From Hydractinia symbiolongicarpus (lineage: Eukaryota > Cnidaria > Hydrozoa > Anthoathecata > Hydractiniidae), in NCBI RefSeq assembly GCF_029227915.1, contig NC_079878.1, positions 25,817,501-25,881,500 on the forward strand: a stretch of 64,000 bases of DNA, written 5' to 3'. The first letter of the stretch is position 1; each line of letters opens with the position of its first letter. Made by a program: the position numbers and the translations under genes. Of this stretch, positions 60,312 to 64,000 are shown one piece after another. Below the pieces are notes generated by a model. It had not been told where the DNA came from and ran no database searches. It worked only from the letters and a program-made list of their open reading frames with translations.

Positions 60312-62363
60312 TAGTCCAGTCGTTAAAGTAAAAAAAACACACTGACCTGGAAAAAAATGATATAGAGCTGAAACTTGGCACACTTACTCCTTTTAATATG
60401 TAGATTACCAGAAAAAAAAGCCCCATCGATAGCATTTGTAGAAAATGAGATATGCGCCATTTTTAAAAATGGTGGATTTCCAAATTTTCGAGAAAACGAA
60501 AGTTGGTCAATTCGAGAACCAGTCAATTTAGAACAAAAAGTATTATCAACCCAACTCTCAAAAATCAATATTTTTAAAGTCATGGACTTTCTTTAATAGT
60601 TTTCATCTTAAAAAAGTAAATATTTGTATACAAATTATGTAAAATCAAAATGCATCAAATATATCAAAAATGTTTCTATTCTCTTCTTCATCTTCCAAAT
60701 CATCTTCGACGTTACTATCACCATCGAATACCTAAAAAAAAGTGATTAATAAGATAAAGGCTGACTTTTTTGCTGAACTGACTCCTTATAAGAGATTTAC
60801 CTTTAAAAATTATAGAGAGCGGACCTCTTTATTTTCACATGTTTCACCGTGACATTCTCCACAAGACTGCATACAGCTCAGACCATGTTTTCTGCACGAA
60901 CACAAATTTGTTGAACAGGGTGACTTCGAAGTATCCTTGCAGTTGCATTTAATAATTTTTAGGAGGCTATCAGGGGCGACTTGTTTATCTGTCTTTATTG
61001 GCATCATTTGAGAATTTTCAATTTTCCAGCCCCATTTGCTGTTTCCAATCGAACTTAGGTGCATCTAAAGATGATCGCAACTTCTTAGCAGGCAAATTGT
61101 TTGAGTTTTTTTTCCTAGTATCAGTGAATTTTCTCCGACATTCATGATGCACCGAAACCCTTCCACCACTTTTTCGCATTTCAAGGAGGTATTTGTATAA
61201 TGAAGGCATTTCTCGTTTTTTACTAAGTTTAAGCAAATTTTCGAGTCCTTTCGATAAGACATTCACTTCAGGCATAGATGAGTTAAATCCTTTCAAACAG
61301 ATGACACACTTTTCAACGCAGTATCTTTCTCCTTCTTCTTCAGCGTGTAACGAACATTCTTCTTCGGTCCTGCTTGATAAAAATAAATTTACCTTACACG
61401 TTTTTTTATATAAGAACAAAGTTTAAGAAAACGAAACTCCAAAAAAACCAAAATGTTTAGAAAATCACGAGGCTCGTATGTCCAAAGTTTCTTTTTTTTG
61501 AATCTTTTCTAATGAGAATTCAATGTTTACGCAGGTCGAAGTGAAGAAAATATTAAGAACACCTCATCCTCGCTTCTGAGATAATTTAAGAAATCTTATA
61601 AAAAAAAGACGGATACTTGTCGCCAGGATTGATTTCACTTTCAATCAATTCTTTCATATCATGCAATAATAGAATAATTATATCTACCAGACTGACGTGT
61701 ATGAAGATTCCATGTTTGAAGCCATTGTTCCATCTATACTTTTCAGTTTTCTATTTAAAAAACTATTCTTTTATATTCTATTCTTATCTATCAATTCTTC
61801 CGTTTTCTACGTGCACAGTCTTTTACCAACTATCTTAATCACTAAATAAACGAAACATTCGAAACTGGAATTCGATAAATTCTAAACTTGTGATTCGAAT
61901 GGTCTGGGATATAAATAAAGCAAACTTCTTTTCTGACCTTTTATAAGTAAAATAACTGAAAAAAAACTAAAAATAGATCTAAATATCTAGCATTGATAAA
62001 TTAGAAAATAACTGTATGCATTGTCGGGTTCTTTCTAATTTTTTTTTTCTTCAGAAAATTACCTAACCCCCTCCCCCCCCCCCCCCCCACAATTAATGAT
62101 TTTTGTAAGTCGATGTAATAATATTTTTTGTTCCAAATCGAAAGTTCTTTTCAATAGTTTAATTAGTTTTCGAATTTACCAGCTTTCGTTTTCTGAAAAA
62201 TTTGGAAATCCACCATTTTTAAAAATGGCGCATATCTCATTTTCTACAAATGCTATCGATGGGGCTTTTTTTTCTGGTAATCTACATATAAAATGGAGTA
62301 AGTGTGCCAAGTTTCAGCTCTATATCATTTTTTTCCAGGTCAAAACACTTAACGACTGGACTA
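60312..62363. mobile_element. 2-kb DNA transposon with about 205-bp terminal inverted repeats
   Basis: The left arm (60312 to about 60517) and right arm (about 62170 to 62363) are inverted copies with only a few differences. Both start TAGTCCAGTCGTTAA. Direct TTA repeats flank them (60309-60311 and 62364-62366), as for PIF/Harbinger-type 3-bp TWA duplications. The superfamily is uncertain because no transposase domain is seen. The interior holds a damaged Cys-rich gene (60645-61419, minus) and a 16-base poly-C tract at 62073-62088. The arms contain AAACTTGGCACACTTA, a motif also found near 32190. Confidence 0.8.
60645..61419 (-). pseudogene. Cys-rich transposon-associated gene, internally deleted
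   Basis: Minus-strand frames 61419-61018 and 61064-60825, plus a last exon 60731-60645 (acceptor TTTTTTTTAG, ending FDIFDAF and TGA). The N-terminal part has a zinc-finger-like CVICLKG and HHECRRKFTDTRKK. The C-terminal part is WGWKIENSQMMPIKTD, then CNCKD with CSCRKHGLSCMQSCGECHG and CENKE, and an acidic tail. From memory, such CxC tails (MP..TD..PAP..LLK.I.CNCK) occur in long uncharacterised cnidarian proteins whose central region is missing here. A frame change near 61020-61030 joins the two halves directly, so a large internal deletion is likely. A short intron at about 61376-61400 is possible at the 5' end. Confidence 0.55.
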
Positions 62364-62929
62364 TTATGCTGATTTTTTACTTTAGATCGCGACTATAGAA
62401 TGTCGTAAATACCGTTTTATGTTTATTCTCTTTTTCCTTTCTTTGTTTATGTTTTCCTGCGTTCTCATGGGCAAATGTGACCATCCTGTGTCAGACTTTT
62501 AAAATAAAAATTGCGCATGCGTATGTTGCTTGCGTTTGCGCTTGCGTAAATGCAAATTTATAGCTACCTGAAAAAAAAATTAAATTTTATATTTAAATAA
62601 TCTCATAGACACTTTGATTCGATTTTGGAATCAATGAAAAAATTTGTAAAAGAAACTCAGAACTTTTGAGAAATATCGTATCTTCGTATTTTTCTATGCA
62701 ATTTTATGCGGTTGCTTCTATCAAAGGCAGGAATAATTAAAAAAATTTTTGATGAAATAGACAACACTTTTGAGTAAAAAGTAAGGCCTAAAAAAGGCAA
62801 AGGAAACAAACAATAAAAGATCAACGAGAAAAACATTCGGACAAAATGCATAATTCGGGCAAGTATTTTTAACAAACAACCATTTGTTGAAAACGAATAT
62901 ACCTTTTCAATGAGAATATAATTAACTAG

Positions 62930-63040
62930 TCGTTAGCCCGTGGAAAAATCCACGGGTTCACCCATCGCAGCTAAGCTACCTATTTGCGTGACAGACAGAC
63001 GGACGGACAGACGTATACGGGTATTATAATATAGATGAAA
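62930..63040. repeat. Dispersed repeat terminus with GACA/GACG tract
   Basis: Reads ACTAGTCGTTAGCCCGTGG, a small hairpin (CCGTGGAAAAATCCACGG), then a GACAGACAGACGGACGGACA tract and GGGTATTATAATATAGATG. Related pieces lie in an ABCG intron at about 26555-26800 (GAGTATTACAATATAGACTA, GACTAGTCGTTAGTCCGTAG), so this is a multicopy family, probably a MITE or Helitron-like end. Confidence 0.6.
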
Positions 63041-63364
63041 GAAAAGAAGGAGGAAAAGCAAGATTTTGCGCATAATTGACGATTCTTACAATGATTGTAC
63101 ACAAATTTTGTTGCTTTTCAAATATATAATTTCTAAATTTTTGAAAAAAAATTAATGGAAAAATATGCGAAAGTTTTTCTGTCTGAAAAAATGGTTTAAT
63201 AATGCATCCAGCTTTCCCAGCCTTTTTGACCAGCCCAGTAGCAGTAGTAGTAGCAGAAGTGAAGAACATACTAAAAAGTGTTCCTTAAAGTTTGTAAAAT
63301 ATACTGTGTATACTGTCTCTTTTTTTATATATCCTATGAAGTTCTTCACAGCACACTACTGCTA

Positions 63365-63545
63365 ACATGAGTCTACCGACTTACCTGGAGAGGTCTTGGG
63401 TTTGATTCCCACCTAAGGCTATTGTCTAATTGGGCAGAAATTTCTGCAACTAAAATTGGAGCTTTAAACACTCCAGAACCACCTTTGGAGTCCATCACCA
63501 CCAATTAGGACGGTATATCCCTCGAAACTAGTGAGGTAAACCACA
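63365..63545 (+). repeat. SINE-like element related to 24961-25275
   Basis: A B-box-like GGGTTTGATTCCCACCTAAG near 63398 is followed by the 3' blocks ACACTCCAGAACC and GGTATATCCCTCGAAACTAG then TGAGG that are shared with the intronic copy in the ABCG gene. The 5' tRNA-like half is less clear. Confidence 0.55.
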
Positions 63546-64000
63546 TAACATATAAACCACTATTAGTACCAGCCACATTTTTCTAAAAATCAAACTGCAT
63601 GCATAGAATATATATCTTCTGTATCCTTTGAATTCATGCAATTATCAATCTTATAACACTTATGAAGATGTAAATGTTAAAATATGTAAAAATAAAATAA
63701 TTAAATTTCATGTCACATACTTAGATGTGAGTCCTTTTTTATGTGATCCCTAAAATACCTAAAGCATGTTAATTAAAAAAAATTACACCTCATTCTCAAA
63801 TCTTATTGTTGCAAAACAACTCAAAAAGTACCCAATCCTAAGGTTTAGAAGTAAGAGGATTGTAAAACCACAATCTGTGAGATCCAGCTAATAAGAAATT
63901 TTTTAATTAGGTCTTTAGTCTAACTCATTCTCCCATTTATATATGTACACTTTTTTACCAAAGGCTAAATATAGTTTTATTAATTCTTTATGGGTCACAG

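Larger units (their letters stand above)
62364..64000. other. Repeat-rich right end of the window
   Basis: No gene is recognised. It contains a copy of a dispersed repeat at 62930-63040 and a SINE-like element at 63365-63545. The remaining reading frames look random. Confidence 0.45.

Overview
The window looks like AT-rich nuclear DNA of an invertebrate animal, most likely a cnidarian and perhaps a hydrozoan. The reasons are GT-AG introns throughout, metazoan gene families, small nonautonomous DNA transposons, SINE-like repeats and minisatellites in introns. The species is an inference; no rRNA or mitochondrial marker is present.

Layout. 342-463: last exon of an RNA polymerase III subunit RPC10 (POLR3K) gene entering from the left. 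2551-7473: a nearly complete Ty1/copia retrotransposon with identical 114-bp LTRs, a GTATG target duplication and an initiator-Met-tRNA-type primer site, but two reading-frame breaks. 8857-9644: a deleted second copy ending in a diverged LTR. 11576-29137 (+): an ABCG2-type half transporter in about 16 exons. Its 9.5-kb intron 7 holds an antisense eight-exon gene (16781-21014) for a compact ionotropic glutamate receptor whose pore carries the potassium-channel signature TTVGYGD. 34513-55712 (+): a 26-exon gene whose exons join without any phase conflict into a 1,755-residue type I membrane protein (signal peptide, VWDE-like N-terminal modules, VWD, EGF, Cys-rich modules, ZP, furin-like site, transmembrane segment). 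Its 5.2-kb intron 9 holds an antisense alpha-tubulin gene (41024-43510) with Thr in place of the acetylatable Lys40. 57647-57715: a tRNA-like sequence with a shortened anticodon arm. 57814-58251: a hAT-type MITE. 58773-59567 (-): an intronless ABHD14-like hydrolase. 60312-62363: a 2-kb transposon with about 205-bp inverted repeats and a TTA duplication, carrying a damaged Cys-rich gene. The rest is repeats and AT-rich spacer.

The genes do not form a pathway. The shared feature is architecture: two long plus-strand genes each enclose a complete minus-strand gene in one large intron. The best candidate for something little described is the GluR0-like, potassium-filter glutamate receptor. The VWD-EGF-ZP membrane protein and the Lys40-less alpha-tubulin follow.
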